DNA from: Rhodovulum sp. MB263
GTDB lineage: Bacteria > Pseudomonadota > Alphaproteobacteria > Rhodobacterales > Rhodobacteraceae
NCBI RefSeq assembly: GCF_002073975.1
Contig: NZ_CP020384.1
Coordinates: 1,674,001-1,738,000 of the forward strand
Length of the DNA: 64,000 nt
Direction: 5' to 3'
The stretch's first letter is position 1, and each line of letters begins with the position of its first letter. Positions 36,755-46,862 of this stretch are shown piece by piece. The notes under the pieces are model-generated. The model saw only the letters and a program-made list of their open reading frames with translations, ran no database searches and was not told the origin of the DNA. The position numbers and the translations under genes are program-made.

Positions 36755-37354
36755 TCAGAACTTCCAGATATAGGAAACGCCGAAGACCCAGGGGTCGATA
36801 TGGGCGGTGCCGATCTTGCCGCCATTCAGCTTGACGTCGCTGTCGATGTCGATCCAGCGCACATCGGTCCGGATCGAGTGGCGCTCGTCGATGGCGTAGT
36901 CGAGACCGGCATGCAGCGCGAGGCCCCAGGAATCCTCGATATCGACTTTGCCAAGCGCGCTGTCCGTGTCCCAGAAGGTGGTGTAGTTCAGACCGGCGCC
37001 GAGGAAGGGCGTGACCGAGCTGCTGTTGACGAAGTGATATTGCAGCGACACCACCGGCGGCAGTTGCAGCGTATCGGCCTTGCCGACGCCGTCGATATTG
37101 ATGTTGTGCTTGAAGGGCAGGGCGCCCAGCACCTCGATGCCCCAGTTATCGGCGAAGAAATACTCGAAGGTCAGGGTCGGGCGGGCATTGTCGCCGACAT
37201 GCGACTCGGCGCCCGCGAGGGTGCCATTGTCCGACTTCGGAGACACATAGCCAAGCCCGAGCCCGAAGGTCCAGTCGCCTTTCGACTGCGCATCGGCGGC
37301 GGATCCGGCCAGAGCGGTTGCGGTCAGGGCAATGGCAAGCAGGGAGGTCTTCAT
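36755..37354 (-). CDS. ompW: OmpW family outer membrane protein
   Basis: Outer-membrane eight-stranded beta-barrel of 199 residues. A signal peptide (MKTSLLAIALTATALAGSAADA) is followed by GDWTFGLGLGYVSPKSDNG, the strand-rich barrel with EYFFADNWGIEVLGALPFKHNI and the C-terminal strand ending in Phe (GVSYIWKF), as required for barrel assembly. OmpW proteins form small hydrophobic channels. Start is the ATG at 37354 with AAGGAA six bases upstream. An FNR-type box lies 62-75 bases upstream, in agreement with the known oxygen control of ompW in other bacteria. Confidence 0.93.
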   Translation of the reverse strand: MKTSLLAIALTATALAGSAADAQSKGDWTFGLGLGYVSPKSDNGTLAGAESHVGDNARPTLTFEYFFADNWGIEVLGALPFKHNINIDGVGKADTLQLPPVVSLQYHFVNSSSVTPFLGAGLNYTTFWDTDSALGKVDIEDSWGLALHAGLDYAIDERHSIRTDVRWIDIDSDVKLNGGKIGTAHIDPWVFGVSYIWKF

Positions 37355-37415
37355 TGCATCGTTCCTTAGAATTTGAATCACTCTCGGTCCTTGGGGCGGA
37401 ATGGCATGGATTTCT

Positions 37416-37429
37416 TTGACTTGTATCAA
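37416..37429. promoter_or_regulatory. FNR/FnrL box between ompW and mccB
   Basis: TTGAC-N4-ATCAA matches the FNR consensus TTGAT-N4-ATCAA at nine of ten positions. It is 62 bases from the ompW start and 45 bases from the mccB start, in a divergent spacer, so it could activate ompW at low oxygen while lying over the mccB promoter. FnrL control in this organism is inferred. Confidence 0.75.
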
Positions 37430-37473
37430 GTCGCAGTATGGCGTGGCATACAATGGTGCGCGGAGGACACGCG

Positions 37474-39078
37474 ATGCGTCTGAGATCCGCCGTTTTGCCG
37501 GCATCCGATGGGTTCCGGGCCAATCGCGCGGCCCATCTGGCGGCGCTGCGCGAGGTGGCCGAGGCCGCGGCGAGCGCCGCTGCGGGCGGGGGCGAGGCGG
37601 CGCGCGCCCGCCATGTCGCCCGTGGCAAGATGCTTCCGCGCGAGCGGGTCGCCAATCTGCTCGATCCGGGCAGCCCGTTTCTGGAAATCGGGGCGACCGC
37701 CGCCCATGGGCTTTATGAGGGCGCGGCGCCCTGCGCCGGAGTCATCGCCGGGATCGGCCGGATCGAGGGCCAGGAGGTCATGGTTCTGGCCAATGACGCC
37801 ACGGTGAAGGGCGGCACCTATTACCCGATGACGGTGAAAAAGCACCTCCGTGCCCAGGAGATCGCGGCCGAGTGCCATCTGCCCTGCCTCTATCTCGTCG
37901 ATTCCGGCGGGGCCAACCTGCCCAACCAGGACGAGGTCTTTCCCGACCGCGACCATTTCGGCCGCATCTTCTACAACCAGGCCCGGATGTCGGCCGCGGG
38001 CATCCCGCAGATCGCCGTCGTCATGGGCTCCTGCACGGCGGGCGGCGCCTATGTGCCCGCGATGTCCGATGTCACCATCATCGTCCGCGATCAGGGCACG
38101 ATCTTTCTCGCCGGTCCGCCGCTGGTGAAGGCGGCCACCGGCGAGATTGTCTCGGCCGAGGATCTGGGCGGCGGCGATGTTCATACAAGGCTGTCGGGCG
38201 TGGCCGACTATCTGGCCGAAGACGACGCCCATGCGCTGGCGCTGGCCCGCCGGGCCGTCCGGCATCTGAACCGCGAGAGGCCGCATACCGTCCGCTGGGA
38301 AACGCCCGAAGACCCGGCCTGCGATCCCGAAGAGATCCTCGGCGTCGTCCCCGCCGATCCGCGCACGCCCTATGATATCCGCGAGGTGATCGCGCGGCTC
38401 ACCGACGGCTCGCGCTTCGACGAGTTCAAGCCCCGCTTCGGCGAAACCCTCGTCACCGGCTTCGCCCATGTCATGGGCTGCCCCGTCGGGATCGTGGCCA
38501 ATAACGGCGTGATCTTCTCCGAGGCCGCGCAGAAGGGGACGCATTTCATCGAACTCTGCGCCCAGCGCGGCACGCCTCTTGTCTTCCTGCAGAATGTCAC
38601 CGGCTTCATGGTCGGACGCAAATACGAGAACGAGGGCATCGCGCGGCATGGCGCCAAGATGGTGACGGCGGTCGCGACGGCTGCGGTCCCCAAGATCACC
38701 ATGCTGGTCGGCGGCAGCTTCGGAGCGGGCAATTACGGCATGGCGGGTCGGGCCTATTCGCCCCGCTTTCTCTGGACCTGGCCCAATTCCCGCATCTCGG
38801 TCATGGGCGGCGAACAGGCCGCGGGCGTTCTCGCGACCGTGAAACGCGATGCCATCGAACGGGCGGGCGGCAGCTGGTCGGCAGAGGACGAAGCCGCTTT
38901 CAGGCGCCCCACGGTCGAGATGTTCGAGACCCAGAGCCACCCGCTCTATGCCTCGGCCCGGCTTTGGGATGACGGCATCATCGATCCGCGCAAATCCCGG
39001 CAGGTCCTTGCCCTCTCGCTTTCGGCCGCCCTCAATGCGCCGATCCCCGACACCCGCTTCGGCCTCTTCAGGATGTAG
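37474..39078 (+). CDS. mccB: 3-Methylcrotonyl-CoA carboxylase, carboxyltransferase (beta) subunit
   Basis: Transfers the carboxyl group from biotin to methylcrotonyl-CoA, giving 3-methylglutaconyl-CoA. With the ATG at 37474 the protein has 534 residues, typical of MccB, starting at [24 protein letters not shown] lies seven bases upstream. An earlier in-frame ATG lacks such a site. The acyl-CoA carboxylase pattern includes [58 protein letters not shown] and [21 protein letters not shown], the last two forming the oxyanion holes and being specific for MccB over propionyl-CoA carboxylase. Confidence 0.94.
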   Translation: MRLRSAVLPASDGFRANRAAHLAALREVAEAAASAAAGGGEAARARHVARGKMLPRERVANLLDPGSPFLEIGATAAHGLYEGAAPCAGVIAGIGRIEGQEVMVLANDATVKGGTYYPMTVKKHLRAQEIAAECHLPCLYLVDSGGANLPNQDEVFPDRDHFGRIFYNQARMSAAGIPQIAVVMGSCTAGGAYVPAMSDVTIIVRDQGTIFLAGPPLVKAATGEIVSAEDLGGGDVHTRLSGVADYLAEDDAHALALARRAVRHLNRERPHTVRWETPEDPACDPEEILGVVPADPRTPYDIREVIARLTDGSRFDEFKPRFGETLVTGFAHVMGCPVGIVANNGVIFSEAAQKGTHFIELCAQRGTPLVFLQNVTGFMVGRKYENEGIARHGAKMVTAVATAAVPKITMLVGGSFGAGNYGMAGRAYSPRFLWTWPNSRISVMGGEQAAGVLATVKRDAIERAGGSWSAEDEAAFRRPTVEMFETQSHPLYASARLWDDGIIDPRKSRQVLALSLSAALNAPIPDTRFGLFRM

Positions 39079-39087
39079 CGCCATGCT

Positions 39088-39138
39088 CCTTCTTCCTGGC
39101 CGAAATACCCCGGGGGGTGCGGGGGGCTGGCCCCCCGC
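39088..39138 (+). repeat. Intercistronic repeat followed by GC hairpin (copy 1)
   Basis: Ten bases after the mccB stop begins a 24-base sequence (39088-39111; core CTTCTTCCTGGCC followed by GAAATACCCC) that recurs, on the coding strand, after edd. Here it is followed by a perfect hairpin: arms GCGGGGGG (39119-39126) and CCCCCCGC (39131-39138) with loop CTGG. It could be a processing, stabilising or attenuating element between the co-transcribed mccB and mccA. Confidence 0.65.
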
Positions 39139-39165
39139 CGCGACGACAGCCACGAAAGGCACGCC

Positions 39166-41112
39166 ATGTTCCGCAAGATCCTGATCGCCAATCGCGGCGA
39201 GATCGCCTGCCGGATCGCCGCCACCGCCCGCCGCCTCGGCATGACGACCGTCGCCGTCCACTCGACGGCGGATGCCGGTGCCGCCCATGTGGCCATGGCC
39301 GACGAGGCCGTCGCGATCGGCGCGCCCGCGCCTGCCGACAGCTACCTCCGCGCCGACCGGATCATCGAGGCCGCGCTGAAAACCGGGGCCGAGGCGATCC
39401 ATCCGGGCTACGGGTTCCTCTCGGAAAACCCCGATTTCGTCGAGGCGGTCGAAGCTGCTGGCCTCACCTTCATCGGCCCCTCGGCCAGGGCGATCCGGGC
39501 CATGGGCCTGAAGGACGCCGCCAAGGCCTTGATGGAGCAGGCGGGCGTGCCCGTCGTGCCGGGCTATCACGGTGCCGATCAGGACGATGCCCATCTCGAA
39601 GGCGCGGCCGAGGCCATCGGCTGGCCGGTGCTGATCAAGGCCGTGGCGGGCGGCGGCGGCAAGGGCATGCGCAAGGTCACGCATCCGGCCGATTTCGCCG
39701 CCGCGCTCGCGTCGGCCCGATCCGAAGCGCAGACCGCCTTCGGCAACCGGGCCGTCCTGATCGAGAAGCTGATCGAGCGCCCCCGCCATATCGAGGTCCA
39801 GGTCTTCGGCGATGGCCGGGAGGCGGTTCACCTCTACGAACGCGACTGTTCGCTCCAGCGCCGCCACCAGAAGGTCATCGAGGAGGCCCCGGCGCCCGGC
39901 ATGACGCCCGAGATGCGCGCGGCCATGGGCGCGGCCGCAGTGCGCGCGGCCCGCGCCATCGGCTATCGCGGTGCGGGCACGGTCGAGTTCATCGTCGATG
40001 CCTCGGACGGGCTCCGCCCCGACCGGTTCTGGTTCATGGAGATGAACACGCGGTTGCAGGTCGAACATCCGGTGACCGAGGCCGTGACCGGGCTCGATCT
40101 GGTGGAATGGCAGTTCCGGATCGCGGCCGGCGAGGGCCTGCCGCTGACGCAGGACCGGATCCCGCTCAGGGGCCATGCCTTCGAGGCCCGGCTTTATGCC
40201 GAGGACGTGGCAGCCGGTTTCCTGCCCGCCACCGGCACGCTGGCGCATCTGGAATTCCCGCAAGGCATCCGGGCCGATACCGGCGTGCGAAGGGGCGACA
40301 CGGTCAGCCCGTGGTATGACCCGATGATCGCCAAGATCATTGCCCATGGCCCGACCCGCGCGGTCGCGCTGAACCGGCTGGCCCGAGCGCTCGATGACAT
40401 GCAGATCGCGGGCACGACGACCAACCTGGCCTTTCTCGGGCGCCTTGCCCGGCATCCGGGCTTTGGCCGGGGCGAGGTCGATACCGGGCTCATCGAGCGC
40501 GATCTCGACAGCCTTGCCGCCGGGCCCGGGCCCGGTCCCCGGATCGTCGCCGCAGCCCTTCTTGCCGCGGCAGAGTCTTCCCGGGACCCGCTTGCGGGCT
40601 TCACCCTCTGGGCGCCGCTCCGGCGGGCCGTGACCCTCGGCCGCGACGGCGAGGACGTCACCGGCACGCTGCTGTTCGAGGGGACGGACAGCGCGCGCGT
40701 CGAAATCGGCGAGACCCTGCTCGAGGCCCGTCGCAGCCCCGATGGCTGGCGGATCGACGGCGCCGCGGCCGGGTCGGTGCGGCAGGCGGGCGGCCAAATC
40801 CATGTCTTTGCCGGGGCCGGCGGGACCTTCTCTTTCATCCCGGTCGATCCGCTCGATCGCGCGGCGGCGGCGGGGACGGGGGCCGATGTGATCGAGGCGC
40901 CGATGCCGGGGCTTCTCAAGACTCTGTCCGTGGCCGAAGGCGACCACGTCGCCGCCGGCCAGCCGCTGGCCGTGCTCGAGGCGATGAAGATGGAACACAT
41001 GCTTGCGGCGCCCCGCGCGGGGCTGGTGGCCGAGGTGCTGGTCGCACCCGGCGCCCAGGTCGAGGCCGGGGCGGCGCTGGTCCGGCTCATGCCGGAGGAG
41101 GGCGATGGCTGA
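39166..41112 (+). CDS. mccA: 3-Methylcrotonyl-CoA carboxylase, biotin-containing (alpha) subunit
   Basis: ATP-dependent biotin carboxylase plus biotin carrier, 648 residues. Order of domains: biotin carboxylase N-domain (MFRKILIANRGEIACRI), ATP-grasp (GGGGKGMRKV at about residues 162-171, ERDCSLQRRHQKVIEEAP, FMEMNTRLQVEHPVTE), C-domain, a linker domain of about 120 residues, and a biotinyl domain with EAMKMEH, whose Lys608 carries biotin. It supplies carboxybiotin to the mccB product. The 3' end overlaps the HMG-CoA lyase gene by 8 bases. Confidence 0.94.
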   Translation: MFRKILIANRGEIACRIAATARRLGMTTVAVHSTADAGAAHVAMADEAVAIGAPAPADSYLRADRIIEAALKTGAEAIHPGYGFLSENPDFVEAVEAAGLTFIGPSARAIRAMGLKDAAKALMEQAGVPVVPGYHGADQDDAHLEGAAEAIGWPVLIKAVAGGGGKGMRKVTHPADFAAALASARSEAQTAFGNRAVLIEKLIERPRHIEVQVFGDGREAVHLYERDCSLQRRHQKVIEEAPAPGMTPEMRAAMGAAAVRAARAIGYRGAGTVEFIVDASDGLRPDRFWFMEMNTRLQVEHPVTEAVTGLDLVEWQFRIAAGEGLPLTQDRIPLRGHAFEARLYAEDVAAGFLPATGTLAHLEFPQGIRADTGVRRGDTVSPWYDPMIAKIIAHGPTRAVALNRLARALDDMQIAGTTTNLAFLGRLARHPGFGRGEVDTGLIERDLDSLAAGPGPGPRIVAAALLAAAESSRDPLAGFTLWAPLRRAVTLGRDGEDVTGTLLFEGTDSARVEIGETLLEARRSPDGWRIDGAAAGSVRQAGGQIHVFAGAGGTFSFIPVDPLDRAAAAGTGADVIEAPMPGLLKTLSVAEGDHVAAGQPLAVLEAMKMEHMLAAPRAGLVAEVLVAPGAQVEAGAALVRLMPEEGDG

Positions 41113-41983
41113 GCGGGTCGAGATCTTCGAGGTCGGCCCGCGCGACGGGCTGCAGAACGAGCCCCGCGCGATCGCGGTCGCCGAGAAGATTGCGCTGATC
41201 GACCTGCTGAGCCAAGCGGGGTTTCGCCGGATCGAGGCGGCAAGCTTCGTGCGACCCGAACGGGTGCCGCAGATGGCCGATGGCGCCGAGGTTCTGGCGG
41301 GCATCCGCCGGGCGCCGGGCCTGCGCTATGCCGCGCTCACCCCCAATATCCGCGGCTATGAGCGGGCCCGTGCCGCCGGGGCCGACGAGATCGCGATCTT
41401 CGCTTCGGCCTCCGAGGGGTTCAGCCGCGCCAATATCAACGCCTCGGTCGATGAGAGCCTTTGCCGTTTTGCCCCTGTGGCCGACGCCGCGCGGGCCGAC
41501 GGGCTGCCGATGCGGGGGTATATCTCCTGCGTGACCGACTGCCCCTATGACGGCCCGACCCCGCCCGGGGCGGTCGCGGCGCTGGCAGAGCGTCTGCTGG
41601 CGCTTGGCTGCTACGAGATCAGCCTTGGCGATACCCTCGGCAGGGCGACGCCCGAAACGGTGGGGGCTCTGCTGCGCGCGGTTCTGGCGCTCGCCCCGCC
41701 CGACTGTTTCGCGGGGCATTTCCATGATACCGGCGGCCGGGCCATCGCCAATATCGAGGTTGCGCTCGAGGCCGGGCTGCGGGTCTTCGATGCCGCTGCG
41801 GGCGGGCTTGGCGGCTGTCCCTTCGCCCCGGGGGCGCCCGGCAATGTCGCGACCGAGCGGGTGGCGGCGCGGCTCGCGGCCCTCGGGCTCTCGACCGGGC
41901 TCGATCCCGAGCGTCTGGCCGAGGCCGCGGCCTTTGCGCGGCGGATGCGCCGGGGCCCGCCCGGGACCGGATCTTTCGCTTGA
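41105..41983 (+). CDS. mvaB: Hydroxymethylglutaryl-CoA lyase
   Basis: Cleaves HMG-CoA to acetoacetate and acetyl-CoA, the end of the leucine route. The protein has 292 residues from the ATG at 41105 (MAERVEIFEVGPRDGLQNE, with the metal-binding Asp and catalytic Arg of PRDG). Other signatures are GHFHDTGGRAIAN (metal-binding His pair) and the active-site loop AAAGGLGGCPFAPGAPGNVATE with the catalytic Cys. The start lies within the last codons of mccA (8-base overlap). The pathway gene for methylglutaconyl-CoA hydratase is not nearby. Confidence 0.94.
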   Translation: MAERVEIFEVGPRDGLQNEPRAIAVAEKIALIDLLSQAGFRRIEAASFVRPERVPQMADGAEVLAGIRRAPGLRYAALTPNIRGYERARAAGADEIAIFASASEGFSRANINASVDESLCRFAPVADAARADGLPMRGYISCVTDCPYDGPTPPGAVAALAERLLALGCYEISLGDTLGRATPETVGALLRAVLALAPPDCFAGHFHDTGGRAIANIEVALEAGLRVFDAAAGGLGGCPFAPGAPGNVATERVAARLAALGLSTGLDPERLAEAAAFARRMRRGPPGTGSFA

Positions 41984-42055
41984 AACGGGGCGATTTATCG
42001 CATCCATGATCCCCCTGTCCGAGGCGCATGGTGCGAGTCGGAAAAGGAGCGCCCC

Positions 42056-42562
42056 ATGGACCATACCGCCGGCCGCTGTCCCTTTGCTGCCCAGCGCGAG
42101 ACGCATAGCGGCGTCCACCCCCTGCACCTGCGCCGCTCGATCCTCAATCGCGAGATTCTGCGTCCGGTCCTGCGCCAGCTCGGGCTCGGTACAATGCCCG
42201 ACGATCCCCATGTGACGCTGGCCCACAGTCTCGCGCCGGTCGACTGGGGCCTGAAGGTCTTCGCGCCCGATCCCCACCGGATCGCGATCACCCCGCAAAG
42301 GCCGCGCTTCGAGCGTGGCGCGGCGGGCGGGGTCGATCTGGTCTTCGGGGCGCCCGAGCTCGAGGCGCGCTGGCAGGCGTTGCGCGATGCGGGCGCGGTC
42401 TGGGACCTGCCGCCCTTCGTGCCGCGGGTGGCGTTCGGCCCCGCGCCGGCCGAACTGCCCTCGATCTGCTTCTTCGCCGGACCGGTGCTGTTCGGCCCCG
42501 AATGGCGCGCGACGCCGGGTTGCGTCGGGGCAGACGCCCCGCATCATCCCGCTAAGGCCTGA
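42056..42562 (+). CDS. Small protein resembling 2H phosphoesterases, one active-site motif missing
   Basis: Uncharacterised protein of 168 residues with a good AAGGAG ribosome site. Residues 51-64 (PHVTLAHSLAPVDW) look like the first HxT motif of a group of phage and bacterial 2H phosphoesterases in which PVDW follows the HxT. The matching second motif would be at 121-128, but reads FVPRVAFG, with Arg and Ala in place of His and Thr/Ser. If the relationship is right the protein cannot use the usual two-histidine chemistry and may bind rather than cleave RNA or cyclic nucleotides. The first 45 residues are unrelated to the core. It overlaps the convergent HAD gene by 11 bases. Assignment rests on motif memory. 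Confidence 0.75.
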   Translation: MDHTAGRCPFAAQRETHSGVHPLHLRRSILNREILRPVLRQLGLGTMPDDPHVTLAHSLAPVDWGLKVFAPDPHRIAITPQRPRFERGAAGGVDLVFGAPELEARWQALRDAGAVWDLPPFVPRVAFGPAPAELPSICFFAGPVLFGPEWRATPGCVGADAPHHPAKA

Positions 42563-43328
42563 TCCGGCGGGGCTTACCGGCCCTTGCCGGACCCTGCCCG
42601 AGCAGACCCGGAAGGGCGTCGAGCCGCGCGATCCGGGCGGCGGCGCCCGGGGGCCAGGGCGCCCGGCCGGTCTCGTCATAGAAGATCGCGGTGAGGCCCA
42701 GCGCGGCGGGGGCGGTGACGTCCCAGACCGGATCGTCGCCCAGCATCCAGGCATCGCCCGGCGCGGTGTCGAGCCGGGCCAGCAGGCGCAGATAGGCGCG
42801 TGGATCGGGTTTGCCGAAGCCTGCCTCCTCCTCGATCTGGATCGCCCCGAAGAAGGGCGCAAGCCCGAAGCGCGCGATCTTGGCGCGCTGCCGGGCCCCC
42901 GAACCATTGGTCAGAAGTCCCAGCCGCAGCCCCCGCGCAAGAAGCGCGGCCAGCATCTCGCGCGCCCCCGGTTTCAGCGTGATCGCCTCTTCGAGATAGG
43001 TCTCGAACCGGTCGGCGATGCGGTCGGCATCGATCCCGTGCAGCGGGTCCGAGCCGCGCGGCCGGGCGAGGTTCAGGCGGTGGAAGGCAGAGCGCACCAC
43101 CCGCCGCCGGGTCGCGTCGCCCTCGAGCCGCCAGAGCTTGCGGCCCTCCTCGTCCGACAGGAAGCTCAGCACCCGGTCCAGCACCTCGGCGGTGACCCAG
43201 CGGGTCGAATGCTCGCCCAGCGCATCGGCATGCTCGGCGATGATCGCGGCCCAGGTCCGCTCGGGCTGGCGGTAGGCGGTCAGCAGCGTGTCGTCGAGAT
43301 CGAGAAGGAGGGTCCGGGGCGGGCGCAT
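42552..43328 (-). CDS. HAD-superfamily hydrolase
   Basis: Cytoplasmic phosphatase-type enzyme of 258 residues. HAD motifs: I, LLLDLDDTLL with the nucleophile Asp (residue 10) and acid Asp12; II, LLTNGSGARQR; III, Lys in FGKPDPR; IV, MLGDDPVWDV. A helical cap lies between motifs I and II (about 20-105), the arrangement of C1-cap members such as phosphoglycolate- or pyrimidine-nucleotidase-like proteins; substrate unknown. It is the last gene of the minus-strand operon with the class V aminotransferase (3-base gap) and the third peptide-type transporter, which may define its role. Confidence 0.88.
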   Translation of the reverse strand: MRPPRTLLLDLDDTLLTAYRQPERTWAAIIAEHADALGEHSTRWVTAEVLDRVLSFLSDEEGRKLWRLEGDATRRRVVRSAFHRLNLARPRGSDPLHGIDADRIADRFETYLEEAITLKPGAREMLAALLARGLRLGLLTNGSGARQRAKIARFGLAPFFGAIQIEEEAGFGKPDPRAYLRLLARLDTAPGDAWMLGDDPVWDVTAPAALGLTAIFYDETGRAPWPPGAAARIARLDALPGLLGQGPARAGKPRRIRP

Positions 43329-43331
43329 GGC

Positions 43332-44443
43332 TCAGGCTCTCGCGGCCTCGCCGAACGCGGTTTCGGCTGCGGCGAGCGCCTGCCCGGTGGGCGCGGGCCA
43401 GCCCGCGGCGGCGAGTGCCGCGCCAAGCCTGGCAAGATCGCCCAGCACGTTGTCCAGCCGGGCGCGCGGGCCGGTATGGTTCAGCCGGATCACCCGCGCG
43501 CCCGCCGGGCCGGTGCCCGCGCTCAGCGCCGCATCCGCGACATGGGCCAGAACCCCGGCAGCGGACAGCCCGTCGGGCAGGGCCAGAGCGGTGACCAGCG
43601 CCGAGGCCTGCTCGGGCGGCACCCATTCGGTGCCGGTCAGTGCGCGCGCTCCGGCGCGGGCCGCGGCGGCGACCCGGGCATGGCGGGCGCGGATCGCCTC
43701 CAGACCCTCGGCCTCGACCCGGGCCAGCGTCTGGGCGAGGGCATGGAATTCCAGCGCCGAGGGCGTGCCCGGCAGCGCGCCCCGGCCGGTCGCGAGCCAT
43801 TGCGTGCGCAGATCGCCGAGCGACAGGATCGAGGGCGCCGCACCGGGCGGGGCGATCCGCTCCCAGGCGGCGGGCGAGACGGCGATGGCCGAGGTCCCGG
43901 CCGGTCCGCCCAGTGCCTTTTGCGGCCCCATCACGGCGATATCGACCCCCAGATCGTCGAGCGCGAGCGGGTGGCCGCCGAGCGAGGCCACGGCATCGAC
44001 CGCCAGCAGCGCGCCATGATCCCTGGTCAGGGCCGCGATTTCGGCCAGCGGGTTGAGGATGCCGGTCGCGCTTTCGGCATGGACGAGCGCAACCAGATCG
44101 AAGCGGGCCGCGTCCAGCGCCTCGGCCACGGCCCCGGAGGCGACCGGACGTCCCGGCGTCATGCCGCCGATTTCGGTCACCTCGGCGCCGGCGCGCCGCA
44201 GCCAGTCGCCGAACCACTGCCCGTAAGGCGAGGTGGCGATATTCAGGACCTTGAGGCCCGGCGCCCCGATCGAACTTGCCACCGCCTCAAGTGCCACCAT
44301 CGCCTCGCCCTGCAGCAGCAGCACGTCATTGCGGGTGCCCATCAGCCGTCCGATGGCATCGGCAAGCGGCGCGAAGCCCGTCGCCGGAAAGTCCGGCGCA
44401 TCGGGCAGAGGTAGCCAGAAGGGCGGCAGGTCGGGCAGGGCGG

Positions 44444-44447
<4 letters not shown>
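43332..44447 (-). CDS. Class V aminotransferase (alanine/serine-glyoxylate aminotransferase-like)
   Basis: PLP enzyme of 371 residues. The PLP lysine sits in DIAVMGPQKALGGPAG (about residue 196) and the cofactor-binding Asp in ALLAVDAVASLGG; HAESATGI is also typical of the class that includes alanine-glyoxylate, serine-glyoxylate and ureidoglycine-glyoxylate (PucG) aminotransferases. Within this operon it overlaps the transporter ATPase by ATGA, so it probably handles an imported amino compound. Ureidoglycine-glyoxylate aminotransferase is a possibility in view of the purine genes in this region, but nothing in the sequence decides it. Confidence 0.85.
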
Positions 44448-45222
<775 letters not shown>

Positions 45223-45226
<4 letters not shown>

Positions 45227-45999
45227 GGCACGTCCCCGACGAGGCGCGGACTGCGCAGATCGAGATGGGCGGCCAGAAGCGTCCGCGTATAGGTCTCGCG
45301 CGGGCGGTGCAGCACCCTTGCGGCGGGTCCGGTCTCGATCAGCCGGCCGTCATGCAGCACCGCGATCCGCTCGGCGAGCCCGCCCGCCAGCGCCATGTCA
45401 TGGGTGATGAACAGAAGCGTCATCCCCTCGGCCTCGACCAGCCCGCGCAGCAGCGCGGCGATCTCGGCCTGGACCAGGACGTCAAGCGCGCTGGTGGCTT
45501 CGTCCGCGATCAGCAGGCGTGGTCCGGCCGCGATCGCAAGCGCGATGGCGATCCGCTGGCGCTGCCCGCCCGAGAACTGGTGCGGATAGGCGTCGAGCGC
45601 GCGGTCGGGATCGGGGATTCGGACCCGCTCGAGCAGCTCGACGGCGCGGTTTCGGGCGGCCTTGCGCGACAGCGGCAGATGGGTGCGGAGCACCTCGCCC
45701 AGATGGCGCCCGACCGGCAGGAGCGGGTTGAGGCTGCCGCCCGGGTCCTGGAACACATAGCCGATATCGCGGCCCGGCTGGGGCGGGGACCCGGTCCAGT
45801 CGATCCGGCCCGAGATCTCGGTGCCGGGGGGCAGAAGCCCGGCCAGCGCGCGCGCAAGCGTCGATTTGCCCGAGCCGGATTCGCCGATCACCGCGAGTGT
45901 CTCGCCGGCGAAAAGCGCCAGCCCCAGATCGCTGATGGCAGGCAGGCGCGCATCCGGATAGCGGATGCCCAGCGCGGTGAGGGTGAGAAGCGGCGTCAT
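45223..45999 (-). CDS. Peptide-type ABC transporter ATP-binding protein (DppD-like), third system
   Basis: ATPase of 258 residues with the ATG at 45999 ([15 protein letters not shown]), which overlaps the permease stop by 4 bases. Walker [10 protein letters not shown], signature FSGGQRQR, Walker [12 protein letters not shown] and H-loop ITHDMALA are intact. The chain ends soon after [13 protein letters not shown], so the cysteine-bearing tail of long OppD proteins is absent, as in NikD-type subunits. Confidence 0.92.
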
Positions 46000-46862
46000 C
46001 GGGTCCTGCGCCCCGACAGGATGTCGGTCAGCGCCTCGCCCAGGAGATAGGTCGAGATCACGGTCAGGACCAGCGCGATGCCGGGCAGGATCGACAGATA
46101 GGCGGCCGAGCGAAGCTGGTTGCGGCCCTCGGCGATCATCGCCCCCCAAGTGACCGCATTCGGATCGCCGAGCCCCAGGAAGGAGAGCGCGGCCTCGGTC
46201 AGGACCGACGCGGCGACGATGACCGAGGCCACGGCCAGGACCGGCGGCAGCGCAAGCGGCAGGATCTGGCGGAAGGCGATCTCGGCCGGGGACATGCCCA
46301 TGACCCGGGCGGCCGCGACGAAATCGGCCTCGCGCAGGCTGAGAACCCGGGCGCGGGCCAGCCGCGCGGGTCCGGTCCAGGCCCCGAGCGCGATGGCCAG
46401 CACGACGATGCCCAGCGAGGGCCCCGCGGCCGAGACGAAGGCCAGCGCCAGAAGGAAGCCCGGCACGATCTGGAAGGCGTCGACGAGGCGCATCAGCGCC
46501 GCTTCGGTCAGCCCGCTGGCAAAGCCCGCCGCGGTGCCGATGCCCATGCCGAGGACGACCGCGACAAGGGCTGCCGAAAGCCCCACGCTGACCGAGGTCC
46601 GCGCGCCGTGGATCAGCTCGGCCAGAAGGTCGCGGCCGAGCCGGTCGGTGCCGAGCGGCAGGGCAGGATCGGTGAAGGGCGGGATCAGCGGAGGCCCCGC
46701 GATGGCCAGCGGATCGCCGGGTGCGATCAGCGGCGCGAAGGCTGCGACCAGGATCAGCGCCAGCAGGATCGCGGCCCCGACCAGCGCCTCGGGGCGGCCG
46801 AGCAGGGCCTTAACCACGGCTGCGTCTCCCGCCTGCGCCGACCCTTGGGTCGAGCCATCCAT
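45996..46862 (-). CDS. Peptide-type ABC transporter permease (DppC-like), third system
   Basis: Channel subunit of 288 residues with GTDRLGRDLLAELIHGAR, the EAA loop DFVAAARVMGMSPAEI and the FLGLGDPNAVTWG motif near the C-terminus; this last form, FLGLGDP, is common in the third type of DppC proteins. The ATG at 46862 gives a 53-base overlap with the upstream permease gene. A GTG at 46817, with GGAGA about seven bases upstream and only 8 bases of overlap, would give 273 residues and may be the true start. Confidence 0.9.
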   Translation of the reverse strand: MDGSTQGSAQAGDAAVVKALLGRPEALVGAAILLALILVAAFAPLIAPGDPLAIAGPPLIPPFTDPALPLGTDRLGRDLLAELIHGARTSVSVGLSAALVAVVLGMGIGTAAGFASGLTEAALMRLVDAFQIVPGFLLALAFVSAAGPSLGIVVLAIALGAWTGPARLARARVLSLREADFVAAARVMGMSPAEIAFRQILPLALPPVLAVASVIVAASVLTEAALSFLGLGDPNAVTWGAMIAEGRNQLRSAAYLSILPGIALVLTVISTYLLGEALTDILSGRRTR

